A stretch of DNA of 64,000 nt, from assembly GCA_965197005.1 (NCBI GenBank), contig OZ239982.1, forward strand, positions 62,001-126,000, read 5' to 3'. This DNA is from G965197005 sp965197005. GTDB lineage: Bacteria > Pseudomonadota > Gammaproteobacteria > Pseudomonadales > Oceanobacteraceae. The position numbers and the translations under genes were made by a program. How positions within the stretch are numbered: the stretch's first letter is position 1; every line of letters begins with the position of its first letter. This document shows positions 7,258 through 16,535 of the stretch, piece after piece. The notes under the pieces are model-generated. The model was given only the letters and a program-made list of their open reading frames with translations. It ran no database searches and was not told the DNA's origin.

Positions 7258-7674
7258 TTGAGTCATAAGCTAAGTACGAATATATCTTCACAAAAGCCTC
7301 AGGCAACCAGTTTTTCTCGTAGCCTGAGGCTTTTGAGTTCTAGTCAGTTTAAAAATGTATTTGCAAATACGGCTTTTAAAGCCAGTAGTCGCCATTTATT
7401 GTTGCTTGCTTCTGTAAATACTCAAACGCATGCGAGAATTGGGTTTATTTTAGCTAAAAAGCAACTTAAACGGGCGGTAGATAGAAATCGAGTTAAACGT
7501 GTTGTGCGTGAGTCTTTTCGTTATATTCATTGCGACTTAGATAGCCTTGATGTGGTAGTATTGGCACGCTCAAATTTGCAAACATTGGATAATCAGCAAC
7601 TACGCCAACTTATTGATGAATTGTGGTTAAAACTAAAACCAATAAAACATGAAAAAAGACATATCAGAACATGA
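7258..7674 (+). CDS. rnpA: Ribonuclease P protein component
   Basis: A 138-residue basic protein that assists the RNase P RNA in 5' maturation of tRNAs. It has the N-terminal RLLSSSQFKNVF segment and the RNR signature KRAVDRNRVKRVVRESFR (about residues 77-94). There is no methionine codon anywhere in the frame and a stop lies five codons upstream of 7258. The TTG at 7258 is therefore the only reasonable conventional start, behind a weak AAGAG site. It overlaps yidD by 26 bp. Confidence 0.94.
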   Translation: MSHKLSTNISSQKPQATSFSRSLRLLSSSQFKNVFANTAFKASSRHLLLLASVNTQTHARIGFILAKKQLKRAVDRNRVKRVVRESFRYIHCDLDSLDVVVLARSNLQTLDNQQLRQLIDELWLKLKPIKHEKRHIRT

Positions 7675-7951
7675 AAAACAGGGCATAAATAAGGCGGTAT
7701 TCGTTTGTTTGTTGCCTATTCGATTTTATCGTTATGCAATTAGTCCTTTATTTCCTGCCCGTTGCCGTTATTATCCTAGCTGCTCGGCGTATGCCGAAGA
7801 AGCACTTAAAGTTCATGGTGTATTAAATGGAAGCCGTTTGGCGGCTTTGCGTTTGTTACGCTGTCACCCTTGGGGGAAAAGTGGCTATGACCCTGTCCCT
7901 GAGATAAAACATAACCCTACAGCAACATGCTGTGAGCATCGGAATACTTAG
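7649..7951 (+). CDS. yidD: Membrane protein insertion efficiency factor YidD
   Basis: A 100-residue protein with the full family signature: LLPIRFYRYAISPLFPARCR, YYPSCSAYAEEAL, HG, RLLRCHPWG and GYDPVP. YidD is a peripheral inner-membrane protein that helps YidC/Sec insertion. It starts inside rnpA (26-bp overlap) and ends just before yidC, so its translation is probably coupled. The C-terminal tail after GYDPVPE is poorly conserved in the family. Confidence 0.95.
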   Translation: MKKDISEHEKQGINKAVFVCLLPIRFYRYAISPLFPARCRYYPSCSAYAEEALKVHGVLNGSRLAALRLLRCHPWGKSGYDPVPEIKHNPTATCCEHRNT

Positions 7952-7952
7952 T

Positions 7953-9626
7953 ATGGACATGCGTCGAATTTTTATTTTAGCCGGTCTTGCGGTTAGTACT
8001 TATTTATTGATTATTACGTGGAATAATGATTATGAGCAAAAGCCAGTAACGGCGAATAATCAGCAAATTAATCGTCATGCACCTAAGGATACTGCCAATA
8101 CAAACGGCGAAGCACCTAATGTGGTTGTGAATGATAATGTGGCAGAAACCCCTGATGTGTTAGATGCGCCTAAGGTGTTGGGTAAGCAAAAAACAGGTGA
8201 GTTGGTTGAGGTTAAAACCGATGTGCTAAATGTTCAGATAGATCTTGTAGGTGGCACAATTGTGCGTGCGGAGCTACCTAAATATCCACGCTCGTTAGAG
8301 CAGCAAGATGTCCCTTTTGTATTGCTTGAAAACAGTAATGCAACGACCTATGTGGCGCAAAGCGGGTTGTTAGGTAAAGATGGCATAGATAAAAATGGTA
8401 TGGCTGTTTTTCAGCCTGAGTATCAGCTGCTATCTAAAAATGGTCAGACGAACCTTATTTTGAGTATGGAAAATAACAAAGTAAAGGTTGAGAAAATATT
8501 TACTTTTAATGAGGGTAAATATTTAATTGATATTGCCTATCGAATACATAATAAATCTTCTGAGCCTTGGCAGGGTGTGTTTTATGCTCAGCTTAAACGT
8601 GATGGTAGTAAAGACCCATCTGCTGGTTCACAAATGGGTATGCAGTCTTATTTGGGTGTGGCATTGACGACAACTGATACCCGTTATGAAAAAGTGACTT
8701 TTGATGATTTAGATGATTTAAGTGAAAAGCAACAGGTTTATAAAAGTAAAACTCAAGGCGGTTGGGCTGCAATGTTGCAACATTATTTTTTAACCGCTTG
8801 GATTGCTGCTAAAGATGAAGTCCATACGTTTAATGGGCGCAAGGTTAAGGGGAATTATTTATTTGGTTATTACGATAAGCCTGTGCTTATACCAGCAGGA
8901 GAAGTAGGTGAAATTAAAACTCAGCTATATGTCGGTCCTAAAATTCAAAATGAGTTGGGGAATATTGCCGAACATTTAGATTTGACGGTTGATTATGGTT
9001 GGTTATGGTGGATTGCTAAGCCTATTTTCTGGTTGATGAGCCAAATCCAGAGCTTGGTTGGTAATTGGGGTTTAACGATTATTTTACTGACTTTAATTAT
9101 TAAATTACTGTTTTTCCCTCTGTCGGCTGCCAGTTATCGTTCTATGGCAAATATGCGTAAATTTGCGCCTAAAATGCAAGAGATTAAAGAGTTGCATGGG
9201 GATAATCGTGAGAAGGTAAGCCAAGAGATGATGGCTTTGTATCGCAAAGAGAAAATCAATCCACTTGGTGGTTGTTTGCCTATTTTAATTCAGATGCCTG
9301 TGTTTATTTCTTTGTACTGGGTGCTTATGGAGTCTGTTGAGTTGCGTCAATCTCCGTTTATCTTTTGGATACATGATTTATCTATAAAAGATCCATATTT
9401 TATTTTACCGCTGCTGATGGGTCTGTCGATGTTCTTCCAAATGAAACTCAACCCAACTCCACCTGACCCTATGCAGGCAAGAATTATGCAATTTATGCCA
9501 GTTATCTTTACGGTGTTTTTCCTTTGGTTCCCATCAGGTTTGGTGCTTTATTGGCTAGTGAATAATATTTTATCTATTGCTCAGCAGTACGTGATTACTA
9601 AGCGTATTGAAAATGGCGGCAAATAA
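7953..9626 (+). CDS. yidC: Membrane protein insertase YidC
   Basis: A 557-residue Oxa1/YidC insertase that places proteins in the inner membrane alone or with SecYEG. An N-terminal anchor (MDMRRIFILAGLAVSTYLLIITW) precedes a large periplasmic beta-domain (about 50-340). The conserved five-helix core follows, including GNWGLTIILLTLIIKLLFFPLS, NPLGGCLPILIQMPVFISLYW and the last helix WFPSGLVLYWLVNNILSI. The frame opens at 7932, inside yidD, but ATG 7953 (or 7959) matches known N-termini. The length is normal for gammaproteobacteria. Confidence 0.96.
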   Translation: MDMRRIFILAGLAVSTYLLIITWNNDYEQKPVTANNQQINRHAPKDTANTNGEAPNVVVNDNVAETPDVLDAPKVLGKQKTGELVEVKTDVLNVQIDLVGGTIVRAELPKYPRSLEQQDVPFVLLENSNATTYVAQSGLLGKDGIDKNGMAVFQPEYQLLSKNGQTNLILSMENNKVKVEKIFTFNEGKYLIDIAYRIHNKSSEPWQGVFYAQLKRDGSKDPSAGSQMGMQSYLGVALTTTDTRYEKVTFDDLDDLSEKQQVYKSKTQGGWAAMLQHYFLTAWIAAKDEVHTFNGRKVKGNYLFGYYDKPVLIPAGEVGEIKTQLYVGPKIQNELGNIAEHLDLTVDYGWLWWIAKPIFWLMSQIQSLVGNWGLTIILLTLIIKLLFFPLSAASYRSMANMRKFAPKMQEIKELHGDNREKVSQEMMALYRKEKINPLGGCLPILIQMPVFISLYWVLMESVELRQSPFIFWIHDLSIKDPYFILPLLMGLSMFFQMKLNPTPPDPMQARIMQFMPVIFTVFFLWFPSGLVLYWLVNNILSIAQQYVITKRIENGGK

Positions 9627-9635
9627 CCATTTAGT

Positions 9636-11009
9636 ATGCGTCAGCTTGAGAGCGATACCATTGCCGCTATTGCTACGCCATCGGGCAAAGGTGGTGTGGG
9701 CATTGTGCGAGTATCTGGCAGTCAGGTAAAAGATATTGCTAATAGGTTGTTGGGTTTTATTCCAAAACCACGCTATGCCAGTTTTACGCCTTTTTTGGAT
9801 ATGCAAAAACAGGTGTTAGATGAGGGCATTGCTTTGTATTTTGCGGCACCTAACTCTTTTACTGGAGAGGACGTATTAGAGCTACAAGCACACGGTGGTA
9901 GTGTGATTTTAGATATGCTCTTACAGCAGGTGCTACAAGCTGGGGCAAGACTTGCCAGAGCAGGGGAGTTTTCTGAACGTGCTTTTATTAATGATAAGTT
10001 AGATTTAACTCAAGCAGAGGCGATTGCTGATTTAATTGATGCTAATAGTGAACAAGCTGCACGTAGCGCAGTACGTTCGTTGTCGGGGGATTTTTCCCAG
10101 TCCATTGAGGGTATGACTCAGGCACTAATTGAATTGCGTGTTTATGTAGAGGCTGCCATTGATTTTCCTGAGGAAGAAATCGATTTTTTGGCCGATGGTA
10201 AGGTGGCGGATAAATTGGCTGAAATAATGCGCCAATTAGATACAACTCTTGCGCTGGCTAAGCAAGGTAGCCTCTTGCGAGAAGGGGTGTGCTTGGTTAT
10301 AGCTGGTAAGCCGAATGCGGGGAAGTCGTCATTACTTAATGCGCTTGCAGGGCAAAGTAGAGCAATTGTGACCGATATTGCAGGCACTACGCGTGATACC
10401 TTGAAAGAGCAAATTCAATTAGATGGTATGCCTGTGCATGTTATTGATACTGCGGGTTTGCGTGAGACTGAAGATAAAGTTGAGCAATTGGGTATAGAGC
10501 GGGCATGGCAAGAAATTCAACAAGCTGACGCTATTTTATTATTACAAGATGACAGCCAACAAACCAGTCAACAGGTATTGGACGATTTTTTTGCTCAAGC
10601 TAAGGCGTTAAATATTGATCCTAGTATTCCTATTACCCTTGTATGTAATAAAGCTGATTTGAGCGAAAATCCTATTAGGCAAGATTATTTTGCAGAGATA
10701 CCTCGTATTTTTATTTCTGCTAAAAAGAGGTTGGGGTTAGATTTGTTGACGACGCATTTAAAACAGTTGGTGGGTTATCAAACCAGTAATGAAGGCTATT
10801 TTATGGCAAGGCGCAGACATTTAGATGCGCTTAGGCAGGCGCAAACTTATTTACAAAATGGACAGGCACAGTTACAAATTCATGCGGCAGGGGAGTTGCT
10901 TGCAGAAGATTTGCGTAGCACTCAAAATGCGTTGGAGGCGATTAACGGGCGGTACTTGCCCGATGCGCTACTGGGTGAGATTTTTTCTAGTTTTTGTATT
11001 GGCAAGTAA
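9636..11009 (+). CDS. mnmE: tRNA modification GTPase MnmE
   Basis: A 457-residue GTPase that, with MnmG, installs cmnm5 groups on U34 of certain tRNAs. It has the N-terminal folate-binding TIAAIATPSGKGGVGIVRVSG, a helical domain, and a G domain with P-loop GKPNAGKSS (about residue 226). Switch residues follow in TDIAGTTRD, with DTAG and NKAD. It ends in the family's C-terminal FCIGK, whose cysteine is functionally important. It is the last gene of the rpmH operon, 9 bp after yidC. Confidence 0.97.
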   Translation: MRQLESDTIAAIATPSGKGGVGIVRVSGSQVKDIANRLLGFIPKPRYASFTPFLDMQKQVLDEGIALYFAAPNSFTGEDVLELQAHGGSVILDMLLQQVLQAGARLARAGEFSERAFINDKLDLTQAEAIADLIDANSEQAARSAVRSLSGDFSQSIEGMTQALIELRVYVEAAIDFPEEEIDFLADGKVADKLAEIMRQLDTTLALAKQGSLLREGVCLVIAGKPNAGKSSLLNALAGQSRAIVTDIAGTTRDTLKEQIQLDGMPVHVIDTAGLRETEDKVEQLGIERAWQEIQQADAILLLQDDSQQTSQQVLDDFFAQAKALNIDPSIPITLVCNKADLSENPIRQDYFAEIPRIFISAKKRLGLDLLTTHLKQLVGYQTSNEGYFMARRRHLDALRQAQTYLQNGQAQLQIHAAGELLAEDLRSTQNALEAINGRYLPDALLGEIFSSFCIGK

Positions 11010-11050
11010 TAAGGCAAATACAATATAAGATAACACTGACATTTTTAGGC

Positions 11051-12169
11051 TCATTTGTTGTTTTCTGTTTGCTTATTTGCTTGGGCGGCAATAATGGGGG
11101 TCTCGCTTTGTACTTCAGCATTTTGCCCACGATGACGCAATAAATGGTCAGCTAATACCAGTGCCATCATTGCCTCGGCAATGGGTGTGGCACGAATGCC
11201 TACACAGGGGTCGTGGCGACCTTTGGTAATTAACTCTACAGGTTCGCCTTGTCGGTTGATGCTTTTACCACTGATTAAAATACTAGAGGTGGGTTTTAGA
11301 GCAAGGTGCACAATAATGTCTTGCCCTGTACTGATTCCACCGACAATACCACCTGCATGGTTTGATAAAAAACCAGATGGGGTAAGTTCGTCTCGATGTT
11401 CACTGCCTTTTTGTGAGACTACGGCAAAACCATCGCCAATTTCTACCCCTTTTACTGCATTAATGCTCATTAGAGCGTGGGCGAGTTCTGCATCTAAACG
11501 GTCAAATACAGGCTCGCCTAAGCCGGGCTTTAAACCGCTGGCAATGACAGTGATTTTTGCGCCAATGGAGTTGCCTTCTTTGCGTAATGCCTGCATGTAG
11601 TTTTCCATTTCTGCTACTTTGTTGATGTCTGGGCAAAAGAAAGGGTTGGCATGAATTTGTTTGGCATCAAAATGTTCAATTTTTATTGGTCCTAAAGCGG
11701 ATAAAAAACCTTGTATGTGAATGCCTTGGGTGGCTAGTATTTTTTTTGCAATGCCGCCTGCTGCAACTCGCATGGCGGTTTCTCTGGCAGAGGAGCGTCC
11801 ACCGCCACGATAATCACGAATGCCGTATTTTTGCTGGTAGCTATAGTCTGCATGGGCAGGGCGGAATTGCTCAGCAATTTCGCCGTAGTCTTTGGAGCGT
11901 TGGTCGGTATTTTCAATGAGTAAGCCTATGGGGGTTCCTGTCGTTTTGCCTTCAAATACGCCTGATAAAATACGCACTTTATCGGCTTCTTGGCGTTGGG
12001 TGGTGTAGCGTGATGTTCCTGGCTTGCGTAAGTCTAAATCTTTTTGTAAATCGGCTTCACATAAGGGAATGTTGGGTGGGCAGCCATCAACAATGGCAGC
12101 CAGCGCTACGCCATGACTTTCGCCACAACTGGTAAGGGTTAAGTGTTGTCCAAAGGTATTGCCTGCCAT
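11051..12169 (-). CDS. aroC: Chorismate synthase
   Basis: A 372-residue FMN-dependent enzyme that converts EPSP to chorismate, the last step of the shikimate pathway. Signatures are GESHG near the start, the RPGTSRYTTQRQE-type segment (here KPGTSRYTTQRQEADKV), RGGGRSSARET and the C-terminal GRHDPCVGIRATPIAEAM. A GGAAG ribosome site precedes the ATG. It follows prmB by 27 bp in the same direction, a pairing common in gammaproteobacteria. aroA lies 40 kb away in this window. Confidence 0.97.
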   Translation of the reverse strand: MAGNTFGQHLTLTSCGESHGVALAAIVDGCPPNIPLCEADLQKDLDLRKPGTSRYTTQRQEADKVRILSGVFEGKTTGTPIGLLIENTDQRSKDYGEIAEQFRPAHADYSYQQKYGIRDYRGGGRSSARETAMRVAAGGIAKKILATQGIHIQGFLSALGPIKIEHFDAKQIHANPFFCPDINKVAEMENYMQALRKEGNSIGAKITVIASGLKPGLGEPVFDRLDAELAHALMSINAVKGVEIGDGFAVVSQKGSEHRDELTPSGFLSNHAGGIVGGISTGQDIIVHLALKPTSSILISGKSINRQGEPVELITKGRHDPCVGIRATPIAEAMMALVLADHLLRHRGQNAEVQSETPIIAAQANKQTENNK

Positions 12170-12196
12170 AAGTTGCTTCCATTGTTAGATAAAAAA

Positions 12197-13111
12197 TTAA
12201 AGTTGGCTTAAAGCCTGTTTGTTAATAATACAGACACCATGCCCGCCTTGCTTAAAGTTGACCCATTGTAACTCAAGTTGGGGGTAGGCTTGAATAAGTT
12301 GGCTTTGGCTGTCGCCTACTTCTAAAATAAGTTGTCCTTGGGCTGTTAAATGCTGATGTGCATGGGCGAGTAAAGGGCGGACAAAATCTAAACCGTCAAT
12401 ACCTGCAATTAATGCTATTTCTGGCTCTAGAGCAAATTCTTCTGGTAAGTTTTGCATGTCTGCATGGGTGACATAAGGGGGATTACAAATAATGAGGTCG
12501 TATTGTCCTTGCACATGAGAGAGCATGTCTGATTGTAGGGTATATACTCTATCCTCTAAACTGTAGGCGGCTATGTTTGTTTCGGCAACGGCTAAGGCAT
12601 CATAGGAAATGTCAATTAAATCTACCTGTGCTTGTGGATATTGCAGTGCACAGGCAATACCAATACAACCACTGCCAGTGCAGACATCTAAAATACGCAT
12701 TGGCTCATTATTTTCCTGCCAATAAGGGCGAAAATTCTGCTGTATCAGCTCGGCTATTGGAGAACGTGGAATAAGTACATTTTGGTTGACGTAAAAAGCA
12801 TGTCCTGCAAAAAAGGCATGTTCTAATAAATATGCCATAGGGATATGTTGTTCGATACGCTGGGTTAATAGCGATGCAATTTGTTGTTTTTCTGTATCTA
12901 ATATACGGCAATGATACCAGTCTTTAGGAAAATGATGACTGCTAAAACAAATATGCTCTACTAGCCAGTAGGCTTCGCTGATAGCAGAGTCGCTACCTTG
13001 GAAATAGCTGACATCTGCTTGTTGTAAGCATTTGGCTACCCAGCGAATACAGTCTTGTATGCTTTTTAGCTGGTTTAGTGTTTGTTCGTTTTTTGTATGT
13101 GTCATTACCAT
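12197..13111 (-). CDS. prmB: Ribosomal protein L3 glutamine methyltransferase
   Basis: A 304-residue SAM-dependent methyltransferase of the HemK/PrmB type. The N-terminal helical domain contains the QRIEQHIPMAYLLEHAFFAG segment. The catalytic domain has VLIPRSPIAELI, the SAM loop DVCTGSGCIGIA and the glutamine-binding NPPYV. PrmB methylates a glutamine of ribosomal protein L3; the IPRSPIAELI segment separates it from PrmC (IPRPETE). The start is at ATG 13111, which has GGA upstream, or ATG 13105, which overlaps the previous stop as TAATG. Either way it is coupled to the patatin gene. Confidence 0.92.
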   Translation of the reverse strand: MVMTHTKNEQTLNQLKSIQDCIRWVAKCLQQADVSYFQGSDSAISEAYWLVEHICFSSHHFPKDWYHCRILDTEKQQIASLLTQRIEQHIPMAYLLEHAFFAGHAFYVNQNVLIPRSPIAELIQQNFRPYWQENNEPMRILDVCTGSGCIGIACALQYPQAQVDLIDISYDALAVAETNIAAYSLEDRVYTLQSDMLSHVQGQYDLIICNPPYVTHADMQNLPEEFALEPEIALIAGIDGLDFVRPLLAHAHQHLTAQGQLILEVGDSQSQLIQAYPQLELQWVNFKQGGHGVCIINKQALSQL

Positions 13112-14133
13112 AGTTGTCCATAGGTGCTGCTATTGCCTTCTTCGTAGGCACTGATGGTTTGTTTGCCAATTTGATAGCCCAGCTCGATGACTGCTTGGGC
13201 ATTGTAAAATTCGTAACTTTGGCAAATTTCAGAGGGGATTTTAACCAGCATGTCAGGCGGATAACCTGCGGTTTTGTATTGCCCAATGGAGACTTGCATA
13301 ATTTCTACGACTTGGTTGAGTATTTCTAATTTACCGAGTGTGGTAATACCTTGTGCTTGTTCTTTGCTTAAATCCTCTTTGTTGAAGAGGTTTTTGTCTT
13401 CTAGCCAACTGGCGGCTTTGTTGGTCATATCATCAAACCATTTAAAGCCGCTGTTTGCACGCTCTTCTTTATGGCGTTTTGTTTGGGGTGTATTTTTTTT
13501 CTTAGATGAATGCGATTTTTTTTTGCTGTCTGCTGGTGTTTTTTCTGGCTTTTTATTTTCTTGTTGAAAGTTAGGTACGGGCATTTCTCCGTTTAAATCA
13601 ACGGCAAAGACATGTTCTGCATTAGCAGAAGCGCAGGCAATAATAGGTACAGGATTAACCGCACCACCATCGATTAGATAGCGTTTGTCCATGACAACAG
13701 GGGTAAATACGCTAGGAATGGCAGAAGAAGCTCGTATGGCTTGGATTACATTGCCCGTTTGAAACCAAACTTCTTTACGGCTGATTAAATCTGTGGCAAC
13801 GGCAGTAAAGGGTATATCAAGGTTTTCTATTTGTTTGTCTTGGAGAAATTTTTCTAGGGTTTTAAAAATTTTATCGCCTCGAATAACGCCGCTAGATAAG
13901 GGTGTTAAATCTAATAATTTAATAACATCAAACTGTTTTAAGGTGCGTACCCATGTTTCAAATTCATCTAACTGACCTGCACAATACATACTGCCAACAA
14001 TGGCACCCATTGAGCAGCCTGCAATTTTAACGATTTGATAGTTATGTTCTTCTAATGCACGAATAAATCCTATATGGGCATAGCCTCGTGCTCCACCACT
14101 ACCAAGAGCAAGGGCGACGGTTTTTTTAGTCAT
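13105..14133 (-). CDS. Patatin-like phospholipase (RssA/NTE family)
   Basis: A 342-residue protein of the RssA-like patatin group. It has an oxyanion loop GSGGARGYAHIG (about residues 11-22), the nucleophile elbow GCSMG (Ser near 41) and the catalytic dyad Asp in IDGGAVNP. Homologues hydrolyse acyl chains of phospholipids. The ATG at 14133 (MTKKTVALAL) is chosen because AGGA lies 8 bases upstream; an upstream ATG at 14163 would lengthen the overlap with the preceding gene. A Lys/Ser-rich insert (about residues 195-225), followed by a WFDD...WLEDKNLF segment, is unusual for the family. Confidence 0.87.
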   Translation of the reverse strand: MTKKTVALALGSGGARGYAHIGFIRALEEHNYQIVKIAGCSMGAIVGSMYCAGQLDEFETWVRTLKQFDVIKLLDLTPLSSGVIRGDKIFKTLEKFLQDKQIENLDIPFTAVATDLISRKEVWFQTGNVIQAIRASSAIPSVFTPVVMDKRYLIDGGAVNPVPIIACASANAEHVFAVDLNGEMPVPNFQQENKKPEKTPADSKKKSHSSKKKNTPQTKRHKEERANSGFKWFDDMTNKAASWLEDKNLFNKEDLSKEQAQGITTLGKLEILNQVVEIMQVSIGQYKTAGYPPDMLVKIPSEICQSYEFYNAQAVIELGYQIGKQTISAYEEGNSSTYGQLW

Positions 14134-15019
14134 TTGCATTCCTGATTTTTGGCCAAAAAACAAACCTAAGTTGTACCTTTGATGTTTGATTTGGAGGTTG
14201 GGTTAATGCGCCTAAGCCTTGTATGTTGAGTGTGCTTTGTGCTGTTTTTGTCTGTTTTTTTAAGGCGCTAGCTAATTGTTGGCTGTGGGTTATATTGGCT
14301 TGCATTTGTGGGCTGTCATAAGTATGAAGTATTAAGTATAAGCGCTGTTTTGCTTGTTTGGGCAATTGTTTTAAGGCATTAATTAATGGCTGTGATGCGT
14401 TTATATTTAGGCTTCCATCGGATTGGGTATATAGCCCTGATAGCCAGCCGTGAGATTGTTGAAGCTGTAGGTTAATCTCTTTTATAGTAGGGGTGTGCGC
14501 TACAGTTTGTTTGCTGCTTATAATATCTAGCTGCAAAAAATAAGCACCTGTGTGCCGTTTGGCGGCATAAAAAATATAAGTTTGGGTGGGATTGTCGTTT
14601 ATTTGTGCCACAAAGTAGCGTTGCTGATTGTCTCTTCCTAATAAGGCAGGGTTAGAAAAAACTTCATTCGCCCAAAATTGGCTGGCTCCGCAATCAAGAT
14701 TTTTACACTGATAGCGAATTTCAGCCTCATCTAGTTGCTGTAAGAAAAAATCATTAAGTTTATCTAAATGCATGTCTTTAATTTGCCAAGTGCGCCGCCA
14801 TAACGTGCCTGCAATACGCTGCTCTAGTTCACCAAAGGTCTGTGCTTGCTGACGTTTTAATTCAGATAAGACCAACCGATAGTTATTAACGCTTTGCTGG
14901 CTATTGCTAGTAAGTTGTGCCAAAGGGGGGGCATGTAGTTCATTTGTACTTGCTGCAAAGCCAATTAAGGCTTGCGTTTGCAAATAGGCAAATAGAATTA
15001 AGAGCAGGCTCGTACGCAT
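14126..15019 (-). CDS. Exported DUF4892-like protein
   Basis: A 297-residue protein with a signal peptide (MRTSLLLILFAYLQTQALIGFA, cleavage near residue 23). The central RYQCKNLDCGASQFWANEVF followed by LLGRDNQQRYFVAQ resembles the conserved core of DUF4892 proteins. The C-terminal part (LYLILHTYDSPQMQANITHSQQLASALKK) is reminiscent of the OmpA-like peptidoglycan-binding end seen in that family, but it is divergent. It overlaps the patatin gene by 8 bp, so the two are probably translated together. The function is unknown; the family call is from memory of the motif. Confidence 0.65.
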   Translation of the reverse strand: MRTSLLLILFAYLQTQALIGFAASTNELHAPPLAQLTSNSQQSVNNYRLVLSELKRQQAQTFGELEQRIAGTLWRRTWQIKDMHLDKLNDFFLQQLDEAEIRYQCKNLDCGASQFWANEVFSNPALLGRDNQQRYFVAQINDNPTQTYIFYAAKRHTGAYFLQLDIISSKQTVAHTPTIKEINLQLQQSHGWLSGLYTQSDGSLNINASQPLINALKQLPKQAKQRLYLILHTYDSPQMQANITHSQQLASALKKQTKTAQSTLNIQGLGALTQPPNQTSKVQLRFVFWPKIRNAND

Positions 15020-15058
15020 AAAATTAACTCAAGATAAAGCGCAGACTATAGCATAATT

Positions 15059-15910
15059 TTAAAACATAAGGTTTAAACCAATTTGCCAATAATAACTGGC
15101 TTTGATTTCTAGGTTTTGCTTGACACCTGTTTTATCTAAAGCACTTAATTTGCGTCGAAAATTTCTACCCAGCTCGATGTGCGCCCAAAAATTTTTGCGC
15201 CACCTAAGATTGCTGCCAATACCCATTCGCCAGTTTTGATAATATGCAGTACTGCTTGGAGTGGTTTTTTGAGTGCTTTCTTGCCACATACCGCCTTGAG
15301 GTTTAAGGATAATATAGCTTTTAAGTGTGTCGCTTAAATCGGTTTGTATTTTGCTTAGCGGTAAGCCTAATAATACATCGGTTTGGTAAGGGGCTTGCCA
15401 ATGTAATTGTGCAACAGGGTAGGGGTCACTATTACCAAATTCACGATTAACCATAACGCCATAGTGAATATCAAGGTCATGCCTAACCCAAGTTCGCCCT
15501 TCTATTTGAAGGTTGGCAAATAAATGCTCAATTTTTAAGTTGGTAAAATCACTCATTATTCCCGGTTCAAAGTGAATCACTAGGTCTGTATTGTCGGTCC
15601 GTTTTTGTTGATAACGAATGGGGATAGATAGCCAGTAATAGTCTCGTTTGTTTGTTCCCCAAGTCATGACTTTTTTATCTATATTAAGCCATGTGTTGAT
15701 ACGTTCATCCGATTTTTTACGAGCAAGAGCAGGCAGCATAATTTGGTAATGATTAATATTAAAAGTGCTGCCATTTTGCAGTTCTCCACTTCTTTCTCGT
15801 CCCCATAAAATGCCATTGAACTGTGATTGAGCAAAGCTAAAATCACTGATTAGTAAGCATGTTAAGCCTATCCAAAAGGATTTATTTGGCACTGTTTTGA
15901 ATGTTTGCAT
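15059..15910 (-). CDS. Putative outer-membrane beta-barrel protein
   Basis: A 283-residue exported protein. The signal peptide ends around ISDFSFAQ when the ATG at 15910 (MQTFKTVPNKSFW) is used; GAGG lies about 10 bases upstream of it. The mature part is full of alternating aromatic and polar strands (RDYYWLSIPIRYQQK, SYYWQIGLNLMF) and ends in phenylalanine, the usual signature of outer-membrane barrels. It may belong to the DUF6268-type group, which I cannot confirm. It overlaps the preceding gene by 29 bp and is followed by the DUF4892-like gene after 39 bp. Confidence 0.65.
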   Translation of the reverse strand: MQTFKTVPNKSFWIGLTCLLISDFSFAQSQFNGILWGRERSGELQNGSTFNINHYQIMLPALARKKSDERINTWLNIDKKVMTWGTNKRDYYWLSIPIRYQQKRTDNTDLVIHFEPGIMSDFTNLKIEHLFANLQIEGRTWVRHDLDIHYGVMVNREFGNSDPYPVAQLHWQAPYQTDVLLGLPLSKIQTDLSDTLKSYIILKPQGGMWQESTQKTTPSSTAYYQNWRMGIGSNLRWRKNFWAHIELGRNFRRKLSALDKTGVKQNLEIKASYYWQIGLNLMF

Positions 15911-16535
15911 AATGGTTAATTGCCTCATTTGTGAAGGGTTTTTCATTATTTTTATCTAGTGTTTGTAGCTGTTTTAGAACTTGATTAAGGGCGGTTTGGG
16001 TTTTGTTGTCTACGCCTTTTTGCGGCAAGCTCAGGGTGTGCGCTTGTAAAAATTGTATGGCAGATTTGTTTAATTTCTGGTTTGTGCTTGAAAAAGGTTG
16101 GTTGGCATTTTGTAGTGCTAATAACACCATTTGCATGCCCTTAAATGCTTTGGTATCCGTTGTTTTTAAGGTTTCACTATAGCTGCGAGTAAAGTTAATC
16201 GCCGCATTTAAGGCTTTTACTTTTTCTGGTTTACCACCCATTGCGGCATAGTCTTTTTCGCTGATAAAGCCTTCTGTAAAAAGCTGCTGTTTTAACATTG
16301 GAATTTGTTCAGCTTTAATAACGCCTGAGAAGAATTTTTGGCTAATGGCGTTTAGTTTTTGTGCTCGGCTAGATAGGTTTACATCGTTTTCTTCAAGGCG
16401 TGCATAGAGCTTGTCTGTTATACGTTCTGGTGTGTCTGCTGGGGTTGCTGAGGTTGCGGTGTTTTTTTTCGCAGTGGTTTCAGTGGCTGTTTTTTCTGCA
16501 TTAAAAGTAAGTGGATTAGTATGGGTAACTTGCAT
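15882..16535 (-). CDS. Hypothetical protein, Thr/Ala-rich N-terminus
   Basis: A 217-residue protein with no signal peptide or membrane helix. The first ~40 residues are low-complexity Thr/Ala/Lys. The rest is predicted mostly helical and includes KLNAISQKFFSGVIKAEQIP, GFISEKDYAAMGG and FLQAHTLSLPQKGVDNKTQT. The ATG at 16535 is chosen because GGAGAG lies six bases upstream (the frame opens at 16547). It is the first gene of a leftward run of overlapping envelope genes. I recognise no family. Confidence 0.6.
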   Translation of the reverse strand: MQVTHTNPLTFNAEKTATETTAKKNTATSATPADTPERITDKLYARLEENDVNLSSRAQKLNAISQKFFSGVIKAEQIPMLKQQLFTEGFISEKDYAAMGGKPEKVKALNAAINFTRSYSETLKTTDTKAFKGMQMVLLALQNANQPFSSTNQKLNKSAIQFLQAHTLSLPQKGVDNKTQTALNQVLKQLQTLDKNNEKPFTNEAINHYANIQNSAK

